Assembly (NCBI GenBank): GCA_009908925.1
Contig: JAAAOH010000125.1
Span: 1 to 36,353 of the forward strand
Source: Spirochaetota bacterium
GTDB taxonomy: Bacteria > Spirochaetota > Spirochaetia > DSM-27196 > PWMO01
Reading direction: 5' to 3'
DNA: 36,353 bases
Shown: piece by piece, positions 28,265-36,353 of the stretch
Numbering within the stretch: position 1 is the stretch's first letter
Layout: each line of letters opens with the position of its first letter
Notes under the pieces: generated by a model
Told to the model about the DNA's origin: nothing
The model's database searches: none
What the model saw: only the letters and a program-made list of their open reading frames with translations
Position numbers and translations under genes: made by a program

Positions 28265-30338
28265 GGAAAAGGTAATCACCGGATACGATCCCGACGTCGT
28301 TCGCCGGCTCTTCGCCTTTGTGCGACCTCATCTGCGTGTACTCATCACCGCCGTCGTGGCGCTCGCGGTGGCGACCGCCGCGGAGCTCGCGTTGCCGGTG
28401 GTTATTCAGCGGGCCGTCGACCAGGACCTCCTTGCCGACTACCTCCGCGGTGATGCCGAAGATATGCAGAGCGTTGCCTCGGGACACGCCGGCATTGATC
28501 CCATCGTCATAGGCGAGACAGCCTACGTTCTCGAGAGCTCCCTCACCGCCCTCGCCGGCGTGAATAAACGCGGTCTGCAGGAGCGCGGCATGCTCTCCGA
28601 GCGCTCTCATTACGTGTTTCGCCTCGAAAATGCCCGCGACCGCGCCGTTGTTGCCGCCTATCCGGATATCTTCACCGTCGGCGGCGAAGATGCGATCTAT
28701 GCCGCCGCGCCGACTGCGGACCTCTCCATTCTGACCGAGGAGGAGCTACGCAGCATCCGGTCCGCGGACCTCCGGGCGGTATCGAGGAAGAGCGTGCTCT
28801 TTCTCGGTCTGCTGGTCACGGTATTCGTGTTCACCTTCGCGCAGGTCTATCTCATGGCGGCGACCGGACAGCGCGTAATGAAGGACCTTCGCACGCAGCT
28901 CTACGACCACGTCATCCGCCAGCGCCTGGCCTTCCTCCATCGAAACCCCGTCGGCCGTCTCGTCACGCGTATCACCAACGATGTGGAGACGATAAACGAG
29001 CTCTTCACGAACGTCCTCGCGAATCTGCTGAAGAATGTTTCCATTATGGTCGGCGTGGTGATTACCGTGTTCCTGCTCAGCCGCCGCCTCGGTCTCATCG
29101 TCATCTCCACCCTGCCCCCGGTGCTGGTGGTCACCTGGTTCTTTCGCACCTACGCGCGAAATGCATTTCGAAACGTTCGCCTCTGGGTCTCCCGCGTAAA
29201 CGCCTTCCTCTCCGAGCACATCTCGGGAATGACCGTCGTTCAACTCTTCACCCAGGAAGGCCGGGTGGGAAAGAAGTTCCGGGATCGAAACGAGTCACTT
29301 CTCGGCGCGAGTCTGGGGGAGATGTATGTCTTCGCGACCTTCCGACCCATCATCGACCTGCTCTCCTCCGCCTCGGTGGCGGTGGTGATCTATCTCGGGG
29401 CGGCCTCGGTGCTCGAGGGAGTCGTTACCCTCGGGATGCTCATCGCGGGGATCGAGCTCATCCGGCGGTTCTACCGCCAGCTCATGTCCATATCCGAGCA
29501 GTTCGTCGTGTTACAGAGCGCACTGGCCGGCGGAGAGCGCATCCTCGAGCTTCTCTCCGACAAGCAGCGCATCCCCGACGAGGGAACCACCCCGCCGCCC
29601 GCGCCGGTCGCGGGAGAAATCGTCTTCGATGACGTGACCTTCTCCTACCGCCCCGGTGAGCCGGTACTACGAAACCTCAGTTTCCGGATTCCGCCGGGCA
29701 ACAGCGTGGCCATTGTCGGCTATACGGGAGCGGGAAAAACCACTATTGCCAACCTCCTTTCGCGGCTCTGGGATATTGAAAGCGGTCGGATTCTCATAGA
29801 CGGAGTCGACATCCGCGACATGCCCATTGACGAGCTTCGAGGACTCGTGCAGCCCATCGATCAGGACGTATTCATCTTTCGGGACACTATCCGGGAGAAC
29901 ATTGCGCTGGGAGAAAACTTCCAGGACGGGCGCCTGGAACGGGCCGCAGAGGCGGTCCAGGCCGATGCCTTCGTGCAGCGGCTGCCCGAAGGCTACAACA
30001 CGCGGCTCGACGAGCGGGGGGCAAACCTCTCAGTCGGCCAGCGTCAGCTCGTGTCCTTCGCGCGGGTGGTCGCCCACGACCCGGCCATCATCATCCTCGA
30101 TGAGGCAACGTCGAGCGTGGATACCGAAACGGAGCGCCTCATCCAGCACGGCATGCAGGCACTTCTCCGGGACCGCACCTCCCTCGTCATCGCCCATCGA
30201 CTGTCCACCATCAAGAATGCCGACCGGATTCTGGTTCTCTCACACGGGGAGATCGTCGAACAGGGAACGCATGAGGAGCTACTCGACGAGGACGGGGTCT
30301 ACGCTCATCTCTACCGTCTGCAGTACAGCGGCGGTTGA
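28257..30338 (+). CDS. ABC exporter half-transporter (TMD-NBD) with large extracytoplasmic insertion after TM1
   Basis: GYTGAGKTTIANLL; ANLSVGQRQLVSFARV; AIIILDEATSSVDTETE. GTG start overlaps the previous stop. Confidence 0.93.
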   Translation: MDEEKVITGYDPDVVRRLFAFVRPHLRVLITAVVALAVATAAELALPVVIQRAVDQDLLADYLRGDAEDMQSVASGHAGIDPIVIGETAYVLESSLTALAGVNKRGLQERGMLSERSHYVFRLENARDRAVVAAYPDIFTVGGEDAIYAAAPTADLSILTEEELRSIRSADLRAVSRKSVLFLGLLVTVFVFTFAQVYLMAATGQRVMKDLRTQLYDHVIRQRLAFLHRNPVGRLVTRITNDVETINELFTNVLANLLKNVSIMVGVVITVFLLSRRLGLIVISTLPPVLVVTWFFRTYARNAFRNVRLWVSRVNAFLSEHISGMTVVQLFTQEGRVGKKFRDRNESLLGASLGEMYVFATFRPIIDLLSSASVAVVIYLGAASVLEGVVTLGMLIAGIELIRRFYRQLMSISEQFVVLQSALAGGERILELLSDKQRIPDEGTTPPPAPVAGEIVFDDVTFSYRPGEPVLRNLSFRIPPGNSVAIVGYTGAGKTTIANLLSRLWDIESGRILIDGVDIRDMPIDELRGLVQPIDQDVFIFRDTIRENIALGENFQDGRLERAAEAVQADAFVQRLPEGYNTRLDERGANLSVGQRQLVSFARVVAHDPAIIILDEATSSVDTETERLIQHGMQALLRDRTSLVIAHRLSTIKNADRILVLSHGEIVEQGTHEELLDEDGVYAHLYRLQYSGG

Positions 30339-30386
30339 GTACGGGAGAAGTCGACCCAGGCCCCCGGGAAGGGACCGGACGCGCCC

Positions 30387-31322
30387 CTATTCGACGGGTA
30401 TGCTCTCGCCGCTGATGCTCCAGCGACGTCCGTCGCGATCGTAGGAAAGCTGCTCGCCGGATATGGTGATGTAGCGCCCCTCATCCCGCGAGAACAGGCG
30501 CACTCGATTGGAGATTACGTTCACATCGCAGACCTGAAAGTTGCTTCCATCGTAGGTTATGCGTGCTCCGTCATTCGGCAGCTTCTGCTTCTGCTCGGTG
30601 TAATGATCGTACTCATAGGCGAGGCAGCACAGAAGTCGGCCGCAGGGACCGGATATCTTCATCGAGTTGAGAGAGAGGTTCTGCACCTTCGCCATCTTGA
30701 TCGAGACAGGCCGCAACTTATCGGTCAGTCCGTGGCAGCACAGGACGCGTCCACACACCCCGGTGCCGCCGAGCACGCGGGAATCATCGCGCACCCCGAT
30801 CTGGCGCAGCTCTATTCGCATCCGGAACTCCGACACAAGATCCTTGACGAGGTCTCGAAAATCCACGCGTGACTCCGCGGTGAAGAAGAACAGGATCTTC
30901 GGTTCGTCGAGGACATAGTGGGAGCTGACAAGCTTCATGGCCAGACCGTGGCTGTCGATCTTCTGCCGGCATACCTCGAATGCCTCTTCCTCCCGGCGCA
31001 GGTTGTCCTCGAACCGGGCAACATCGGCGTCGACCGCGACCCGCAGGATTTCCCGCTCCTGATCCCACGAAGCGGAGTTCTCCTCCTGCACCGGTCCGAG
31101 AACACGGGCGATGTCGCCGCCGTAGCGGGTGTTCACGACCAACAGGTCGCCACAGTTCACCTCGGCGACGTCGCTGTCTTCACCCAGCCGGCAGAGCTCG
31201 GTCTCGCTGGAGTGCAGAACCTTCACGACGAACGGAGTATCTTTACCTATCACATCGCAGAGCCCGCAGGATGCGTGGGTTGATGGTGAGGCGTTGAGTA
31301 CGCCATGCAGACTATCGGCCAT
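30387..31322 (-). CDS. ricT: PSP1 domain/RicT-type protein
   Basis: CGRVLCCHGLTDKLRPVSIKMAKVQNLSLNSMKISGPCGRLLCCLAYE. Confidence 0.88.
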   Translation of the reverse strand: MADSLHGVLNASPSTHASCGLCDVIGKDTPFVVKVLHSSETELCRLGEDSDVAEVNCGDLLVVNTRYGGDIARVLGPVQEENSASWDQEREILRVAVDADVARFEDNLRREEEAFEVCRQKIDSHGLAMKLVSSHYVLDEPKILFFFTAESRVDFRDLVKDLVSEFRMRIELRQIGVRDDSRVLGGTGVCGRVLCCHGLTDKLRPVSIKMAKVQNLSLNSMKISGPCGRLLCCLAYEYDHYTEQKQKLPNDGARITYDGSNFQVCDVNVISNRVRLFSRDEGRYITISGEQLSYDRDGRRWSISGESIPVE

Positions 31323-31336
31323 GGGTGTCCTTTCCT

Positions 31337-31828
31337 TCAGTGCGAGAGATCGACGAGCAGCCCGTGGATCTCTTCGACTCGGCTCATCAGCTCCATTTGC
31401 GAGCCCTGGCTCTGCAGCATTCCCTGCACGAGCCGATCAAGTTTCTGATCGATCACCTGGACGATGGAGAAGCGCTTTCGGTTCAGGACGTTGCCGCCTG
31501 ACGTGTGCTCTTCGACGTTGAGGGTTCGTGACACGGTCCGGCGCACGAATGATTTCACCGCCTCGCGATAGTTCTGGACCGCGGTGAACGTACCCTTCTG
31601 CAACAGCTCGTCACCGAGCTCGTGAATGGAGTCCAGGAGCTGCTCTATCTCTTCCGAGCTTACATCGTCACGAGAGTTCGGGTCAAAGGCCGGTTCTTCG
31701 ACTTCCCGCTGAAAGATGGATCCGAAGTCGGGCGCTTTCGGTGCCTCGCCACCGCGTGCCCGTTCGCGTCGAGCGTTTCGACGAAACGAGAAGAAGCCGT
31801 CGTTTTCGATGCGTTCCATTGCCGCCAT
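31337..31828 (-). CDS. YaaR/DUF327 family protein
   Basis: YREAVKSFVRRTVSRTLNVEEHTSGGNVLNRKRFSIVQVIDQKLDRLVQGML ... RVEEIHGLLVDLSH. Confidence 0.78.
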   Translation of the reverse strand: MAAMERIENDGFFSFRRNARRERARGGEAPKAPDFGSIFQREVEEPAFDPNSRDDVSSEEIEQLLDSIHELGDELLQKGTFTAVQNYREAVKSFVRRTVSRTLNVEEHTSGGNVLNRKRFSIVQVIDQKLDRLVQGMLQSQGSQMELMSRVEEIHGLLVDLSH

Positions 31829-31833
31829 ATGGG

Positions 31834-32298
31834 CTACCTGCTCGGAAGCCGGGATACTGAGGACCGCGCAGCCTGATCCACAGACCGGCCCGCGTATCGC
31901 CCGGCCCCGGGGATCGCGAAATTGCTGATCGGGGAGGGCTCAGGCCGCGAAACCTCACCCTCTCCACGTATCGCGAGAGTCCCGTCGATCACGACGCCCT
32001 CCTCGACAATCAGGCGGGGAGCGTAGATGTCGCCGACCACCATGGCGGAGGAAAGGATGATAACCTTTTCGCTGGAGGAGATGGTTCCCCTCACGATCCC
32101 GCCGACGACAACCGTACCGGCGTCGATGTTACAGTCGGCTCGACCGTCCTTGCCGACGAGCACCTTCCCTTTTGTCTTGATGGATCCGGAGAAATCGCCG
32201 TCGATGCGCAGCAGCCCGGCAAGCTCGAGGTGGCCGCGAAAGTGGGTACCTTCGCCGACGATTGAGTTAATGAACGAATCTTCGGAGTTGTACCCCAT
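31834..32298 (-). CDS. Bactofilin (polymer-forming), copy 2
   Basis: HFRGHLELAGLLRIDGDFSGSIKTKGKVLVGKDGRADCNIDAGTVVVGGIVRGTISSSEKVIILSSAMVVGDIYAPRLIVEEGVVIDG. Confidence 0.92.
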   Translation of the reverse strand: MGYNSEDSFINSIVGEGTHFRGHLELAGLLRIDGDFSGSIKTKGKVLVGKDGRADCNIDAGTVVVGGIVRGTISSSEKVIILSSAMVVGDIYAPRLIVEEGVVIDGTLAIRGEGEVSRPEPSPISNFAIPGAGRYAGRSVDQAARSSVSRLPSR

Positions 32299-32314
32299 GT
32301 AAAGATCTTACCTG

Positions 32315-33382
32315 TCAGCGTATCCGGTTTCCGGACCACCGTTTGAAATCATTTGAAATCTTGAGGAACGCGGATGGATCGACCACGTCGGTGCCAAGCC
32401 AGATCTGAAAGTCCAGGTGAGGACCCGTCGAAAGACCGGTATTGCCGAGACGACCGATGCGCTGGCCCTGGAACACCTCATCCCCTTCGGAAACGTCCAC
32501 TGTCTGGAGGTGGGAATAGCGCGTGCGGAACCCGTACTTGTGCCGCACCCACATGTACAATCCGTAGCCCGGGTCTACACCGAGCTCCACAACCTTGCCG
32601 TTTGCCGTGGCAACCACCGGGATACCGGGCGAGCCGGCGATGTCGAATCCCTTGTGGAGGTACCACTGGTGCGTTACCGGGTGGATGTTCGGTCCGAACT
32701 CCATGGTCACGCGGCCCAGGCCGGAGGCAAGCGGCCACCTGTTCGGTATATCCGAGAGTAACTGCTTCTGCGCTTCGAGTACCTGTTGGATGTCCTGCAG
32801 GGGGCGGACAGACGCCTCGAGCATGCTGGCGAGGTTCTCAAGCTCCTGGATTTCCTCGATCTCGCCGGGAGCCACCTCGCGAACATTCAGGAATGCCGAG
32901 AGATCCCCACCGGAGTCCTCTTCGGACGAAAGTTGATCCTCTGAGGCGAGGTCCAGCCCTTCGAGCGTCTGAGAAAGTGACTGGCTGAAGACTTCGGCGA
33001 CCTTCGAGACCTCCGCTACTTCATCGCGGACGGCTTCAAGGCTCGCCTCGGTTGTGCTGAGGGCCTCCGACTTCTGGGTGATGAGGCGTGAGGAGCCCGA
33101 GAAAACGGTGGAGAGGTAGAAAAAGCCACCGATCAGCCCCACGATAACGAGACCAATGAATGCGATGGCGAAGGTGTTGATCTGGAAGTTGACGACGCGC
33201 TTTTCGGAGTGGGGAATGAACATGACTGTGAATCGCTGCTTGCCGAGCTTCACAAAGCCCGTTACGACCTTCGTCACACCGGCGGCCGCACGCTGCACGA
33301 TTCTCAATACCGGAGAATGACCGGCAGTTCTGTCATGAGTAGTATCCGAATTCGCTGGCAAGGTCCTCTCCTCTTCCCACAT
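32315..33382 (-). CDS. Membrane-anchored M23 family metallopeptidase (LytM)
   Basis: HKGFDIAGSPGIPVVATANGKVVELGVDPGYGLYMWVRHKYGFRTRYSHL ... GRLGNTGLSTGPHLDFQIW. Start placed at MWEEERTLP because ORF start 33430 overlaps a predicted promoter; exact start uncertain. Confidence 0.9.
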   Translation of the reverse strand: MWEEERTLPANSDTTHDRTAGHSPVLRIVQRAAAGVTKVVTGFVKLGKQRFTVMFIPHSEKRVVNFQINTFAIAFIGLVIVGLIGGFFYLSTVFSGSSRLITQKSEALSTTEASLEAVRDEVAEVSKVAEVFSQSLSQTLEGLDLASEDQLSSEEDSGGDLSAFLNVREVAPGEIEEIQELENLASMLEASVRPLQDIQQVLEAQKQLLSDIPNRWPLASGLGRVTMEFGPNIHPVTHQWYLHKGFDIAGSPGIPVVATANGKVVELGVDPGYGLYMWVRHKYGFRTRYSHLQTVDVSEGDEVFQGQRIGRLGNTGLSTGPHLDFQIWLGTDVVDPSAFLKISNDFKRWSGNRIR

Positions 33383-33420
33383 TATCGGCACGAGTTGGCC
33401 GCAATTCTCCTCTTTAAGCG

Positions 33421-33449
33421 AACTTAGCATGCCCCTCGAGCTTTGTCAA
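33421..33449 (-). promoter_or_regulatory. Sigma70-type promoter for the M23-bactofilin-DUF327-ricT operon
   Basis: Minus strand TTGACA (33449-33444), 17-bp spacer, TAAGTT (33426-33421). Confidence 0.65.
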
Positions 33450-33470
33450 ACACACCAATAGTGTTCAAAG

Positions 33471-33499
33471 TTGACTAGCGGGCCGGGTCGTGCTATGTT
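33471..33499 (+). promoter_or_regulatory. Sigma70-type promoter for the TatD-like gene
   Basis: TTGACT (33471-33476), 17-bp spacer, TATGTT (33494-33499). Confidence 0.7.
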
Positions 33500-33550
33500 T
33501 TCGCAAGAACTGGCCTACAAGTTCGATACCCTTTCATCAACGGAAGTACT

Positions 33551-34321
33551 ATGAAACTGTTTGATTCCCACGCCCATATCGGGTTGATTAATGAAGACCC
33601 GATCGAACAGCTTATGATCGTTCAGGAAGCTCGCCAGGCCGGCGTGCAGGGAATTCTGAGCATCTGCAATAATCTGCGGGACTTCTTCCAGGTCTATGAC
33701 AACCTCAAAACGGCCACGCACGTATATCACAGTGTCGGGGTATCACCATCCGAAGTCGTCAATCCCGGCAAGGATTGGGAGATGCAGGTCGAGGAAGGCA
33801 GCAAGCTCGACCGTGTCGTGGCCGTCGGCGAGACAGGCCTGGACTACTATAGAAAATTCGGCAATAAGGATGCGCAGGTCGAGTTGTTCATTCGCCAGCT
33901 CGAGCTCGCGGCAAAGCTGGACCTGCCGGTTGTCATCCATAACCGCGAAGCCGGACAGGACGTGCTGGAAATTCTCACCGATCGCATCCCGGCGCGCGGC
34001 GGCGTTCTGCACTGTTACTCCGAAGACTGGAACTACGCCGAGCAGGCGCTGGAGCTGCCCCTCTATATATCGTTCGCCGGAAACGTGACGTATCGCAATG
34101 CGCGCAATCTCCACGAAACGGCTAAGAATATGCCCCTCGACCGGATCCTCATCGAGTCCGAGAGCCCCTTCATGGTGCCTGCCGCCCATCGGGGCAAGCG
34201 AAACCGGCCCTCCTATCTCGTGGAAACCCTCAAGTTCATTGCGGAACTCCGCGAGCAACCGGAAGAAGAAGTCGCCGAGGCTCTTTACGAGAACTCACGG
34301 AGGCTCTTCAACATAGGCTGA
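33551..34321 (+). CDS. TatD family hydrolase-like protein
   Basis: FDSHAHI, VVAVGETGLDYYRK, LPVVIHNREAGQDVLEIL, GVLHCYSED, RILIESESPFMVP. Confidence 0.9.
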   Translation: MKLFDSHAHIGLINEDPIEQLMIVQEARQAGVQGILSICNNLRDFFQVYDNLKTATHVYHSVGVSPSEVVNPGKDWEMQVEEGSKLDRVVAVGETGLDYYRKFGNKDAQVELFIRQLELAAKLDLPVVIHNREAGQDVLEILTDRIPARGGVLHCYSEDWNYAEQALELPLYISFAGNVTYRNARNLHETAKNMPLDRILIESESPFMVPAAHRGKRNRPSYLVETLKFIAELREQPEEEVAEALYENSRRLFNIG

Positions 34322-34422
34322 CAAGCCGCGCGCTTGACCGCCCCCACGGAAACGAGTACAAACACTCAAAATGCGCACCTCCGACGGCCGTTGCAGCCGT
34401 GGGTAGGACGCGGGGAGTGTGA

Positions 34423-35508
34423 GTGCGAGTCTTCTTCGTCGGAACAACCACAGTTGAGCACGCCCTACTGTGGCGACTATCAGCAAGCCGGCGCATTGCC
34501 GGTCTCTACTGCGCGTCGCCGGGACCGGCCAGACTCGGTCTTGCGAAACTCCTCGCCGGCGGACGAATGAACGTCGGGGAGCTCGCGGCGGCCTGCAACG
34601 CTCACCGCGTTGACCTCGCGATTCTCCGCTCCGGCGATGAGCTAACCTCTGCCCTCTCACACGCGCTCTCGGAGGCGGGCATCACCGTCCTCGGCACAGC
34701 TGAGCTCGATGAGCGGATCGCGCTCGCCGAGGGTATACTCGAGTCGGACGGTCTCATGCAGAAGCCGCGGCCCGGGCCAGCGGGGGCCGTCGGGACAGCC
34801 GAAGGGATCGAGGCACCCGAGCTCTCGGTGTTCGCGCTCACCGACGGTACGACCGCGCGCGTGTTTCCCGCCTGCGAGCGTCACGCGGCAACAGGCAGAC
34901 ATCGGCCGGCAGGCGTTCCTCAGAGCGCGGGCGCCGTGGCACCGGTCCCCTGGGCCGATACCGCCCTCACCGGACGCATCGAGCGCGATATCGTCAATAG
35001 AACGGTCGAGACCCTCGGGTCGGCCGGCTTTCTCCACCGGGGTATCATCCGCTTCACTGTGAGAGTCTCCGCCGACGGGCCTCTCGTTGAGTGCGTGCGT
35101 TTCGGACTCTCAGAGCCCGAAACGTCGGTGCTTATGCCACTTCTCGACATCGACCTCGGGACGGTACTCGAGGCAGTCGTCGAGGGCAAGCTGAGCTCAG
35201 TGCCCTTCAGCTTCCGCAACGGCTCTGCGATCGCAATAGTCCTGACCAATGACACGGAGGTATCTCTCCCGATTGCGAAGCCGGTTGTTGCAGTCCCGGG
35301 GTTCGAGGCTCGTGATACCATCGTGTTTCTCGCTGAGCACGAGGGGGGACCGCGGTCTCTGACTGTCCCGCCCGGGGGCTCACTTACGGCCGTAGGTATA
35401 GGCCGGGATGCCCTCCGCGCGCGCGACCGCGCCATGCGGCTTGCCGGCGAGTTGTCAGAATCGGGATTCTCTTTCAGTAAAGAAGTCGGACAGGATATGT
35501 TTCGCTGA
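34423..35508 (+). CDS. PurD-like (phosphoribosylamine--glycine ligase) homologue lacking much of the ATP-grasp core
   Basis: N-terminal MRVFFVGTTTVEHALLWRLSASRRIAGLYCA; LSVFALTDGTTARVFPACERHAATG; RGIIRFTVRVSADGPLVECVRFGLSEPETSVLMPLLDIDL. GTG start. Confidence 0.72.
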   Translation: MRVFFVGTTTVEHALLWRLSASRRIAGLYCASPGPARLGLAKLLAGGRMNVGELAAACNAHRVDLAILRSGDELTSALSHALSEAGITVLGTAELDERIALAEGILESDGLMQKPRPGPAGAVGTAEGIEAPELSVFALTDGTTARVFPACERHAATGRHRPAGVPQSAGAVAPVPWADTALTGRIERDIVNRTVETLGSAGFLHRGIIRFTVRVSADGPLVECVRFGLSEPETSVLMPLLDIDLGTVLEAVVEGKLSSVPFSFRNGSAIAIVLTNDTEVSLPIAKPVVAVPGFEARDTIVFLAEHEGGPRSLTVPPGGSLTAVGIGRDALRARDRAMRLAGELSESGFSFSKEVGQDMFR

Positions 35509-35529
35509 CATCTTCCCGTTTCGCCGCGA

Positions 35530-36353
35530 CTATCCGTCTCGCCGGCGCATTTCGTACATCAGGATGCCCGCCGCGACGGATACATTGAGGGAATCGACGT
35601 GACCACGGGTGGGTATGGAGACGAGCTCGTCACACCGCTCGCGCACAAGGCGGCTGAGGCCCTCTCCTTCGCTCCCGAGCACCAGTGCGACACGACCGGT
35701 AAGGTTCAACGAGGACACAGCAGTGCCGTCCGTGGCTGCACCGTAGACCCAGAAATCGGCGTCCTGCAACCGGTCAAGCGCCTGGGCGATGTTGGAAACC
35801 GTGAGACGGGGCACGTAGGCCGCGGCACCGGCAGAGGTTCTGGTGAGAGTCGCCGTGTCGGGGGCCGCTCGCCGTTCCCGGCTGATGACGAGGTCCGCAC
35901 CGAACTGATCGGCGCTGCGCAGTATCGCACCGACATTGTGCGGATCGGTGATACCATCGAGCACGACGGCCAGGGAGACCGTTGCCTCGAGCGTCGTCAG
36001 AAAGCCCTCGAGCGTCTTCGGGCTTCCTTTTGGGGCCGCGGTGCCGACCAACACCGCTCCGCGGGCCTCCCCGCCGCCGAGACGGGCGAGGTCGTCTGGA
36101 CCGACGTGCTCAACGGGCAGCCCCCGCTCGCGTGCCTGCTCCTCGATGTCACGTGCTTTCCTGTTCCGGCCCGCAATGTAGACCGTTCCCGAAAGGCGTG
36201 AGCTTCTGAGCGCCTCGAACACCGCGTGATAGCCGGAGTAGACGCTTCGCCCCCCACCGCCGGCTCCGGCTCCGGCTCCCGCTGCGGCTCCCGTTGCGGC
36301 TCCGGCTCCGGCGTCGCTGCCGGCGCCGTGGTCAGCGGGGCTGCTGCCGCCCG
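35530..36353 (-). CDS. rlmB: TrmH/RlmB-type 23S rRNA 2'-O-methyltransferase; ORF open past the right window edge
   Basis: DPHNVGAILRSADQFGADLVI, VALVLGSEGEGLSRLVRERCDELVSIPTRGHVDSLNVSVAAGI. Frame stays open upstream of 36222 through ...GGGGRSVYSGYHAVFEALR. Confidence 0.88.
   Translation of the reverse strand, partial: GGSSPADHGAGSDAGAGAATGAAAGAGAGAGGGGRSVYSGYHAVFEALRSSRLSGTVYIAGRNRKARDIEEQARERGLPVEHVGPDDLARLGGGEARGAVLVGTAAPKGSPKTLEGFLTTLEATVSLAVVLDGITDPHNVGAILRSADQFGADLVISRERRAAPDTATLTRTSAGAAAYVPRLTVSNIAQALDRLQDADFWVYGAATDGTAVSSLNLTGRVALVLGSEGEGLSRLVRERCDELVSIPTRGHVDSLNVSVAAGILMYEMRRRDG
36262..36311. repeat. Imperfect GGCTCC hexanucleotide repeat
   Basis: ggctccggctccggctcccgctgcggctcccgttgcggctccggctccgg. 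Confidence 0.85.

Noticed and set aside
1-36353. CRISPR array, tRNA/rRNA genes, IS elements or phage genes
   Set aside because: No regularly spaced direct repeats, no TpsiC-like tRNA motif or rRNA sequence noticed, and no transposase or phage-type proteins among plausible ORFs.

Overview
This 36.4 kb GC-rich window looks like ordinary chromosome from a spirochaete-like bacterium (lineage inferred from gene content and motifs such as GltX 'SPTGLQHIGG'; not verified). It is densely coding, with about 33 genes. I saw no phage, transposon, CRISPR array, rRNA or tRNA. Gene order is: glyS (partial), gltX, a glyoxalase-fold gene, a photolyase/cryptochrome, a membrane protein, an HD-GYP-like protein, a TGS-uridine kinase fusion, aat-clpA-clpS (N-degron pathway), a YkgJ-type cysteine-cluster protein, a TPR/propeller/VWA protein, a TPR protein, surE, a galactokinase-like gene, lnt-1, rpmE, rho, cinA, bactofilin-1, a small TPR ORF, a response regulator, lnt-2, an HU gene, rpsT, a heterodimeric ABC exporter pair, ricT, a YaaR/DUF327 gene, bactofilin-2, an M23 peptidase, a TatD-like gene, a PurD-like gene and an rlmB-like gene running off the right edge. 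I found no clear new multi-gene defence or mobile system. The most interesting signal is a set of full-length, apparently maintained 'pseudo-enzymes' whose catalytic residues are missing: a PurD-like protein without the ATP-grasp core, a galactokinase without its catalytic Asp and sugar-binding signature, an HD-GYP protein with most metal ligands replaced, and a receiver protein with a DHp-like helix lacking the phospho-His. Other leads are a long disordered Rho N-terminus, a stand-alone cyclase-type TPR module, duplicated lnt genes, a BmrD-like extracellular insertion in the ABC exporter, a low-complexity RlmB N-terminus, and several near-consensus sigma70-type promoters with 17-bp spacers. 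All calls come from reading the sequence and recalled family motifs; no database search was run.
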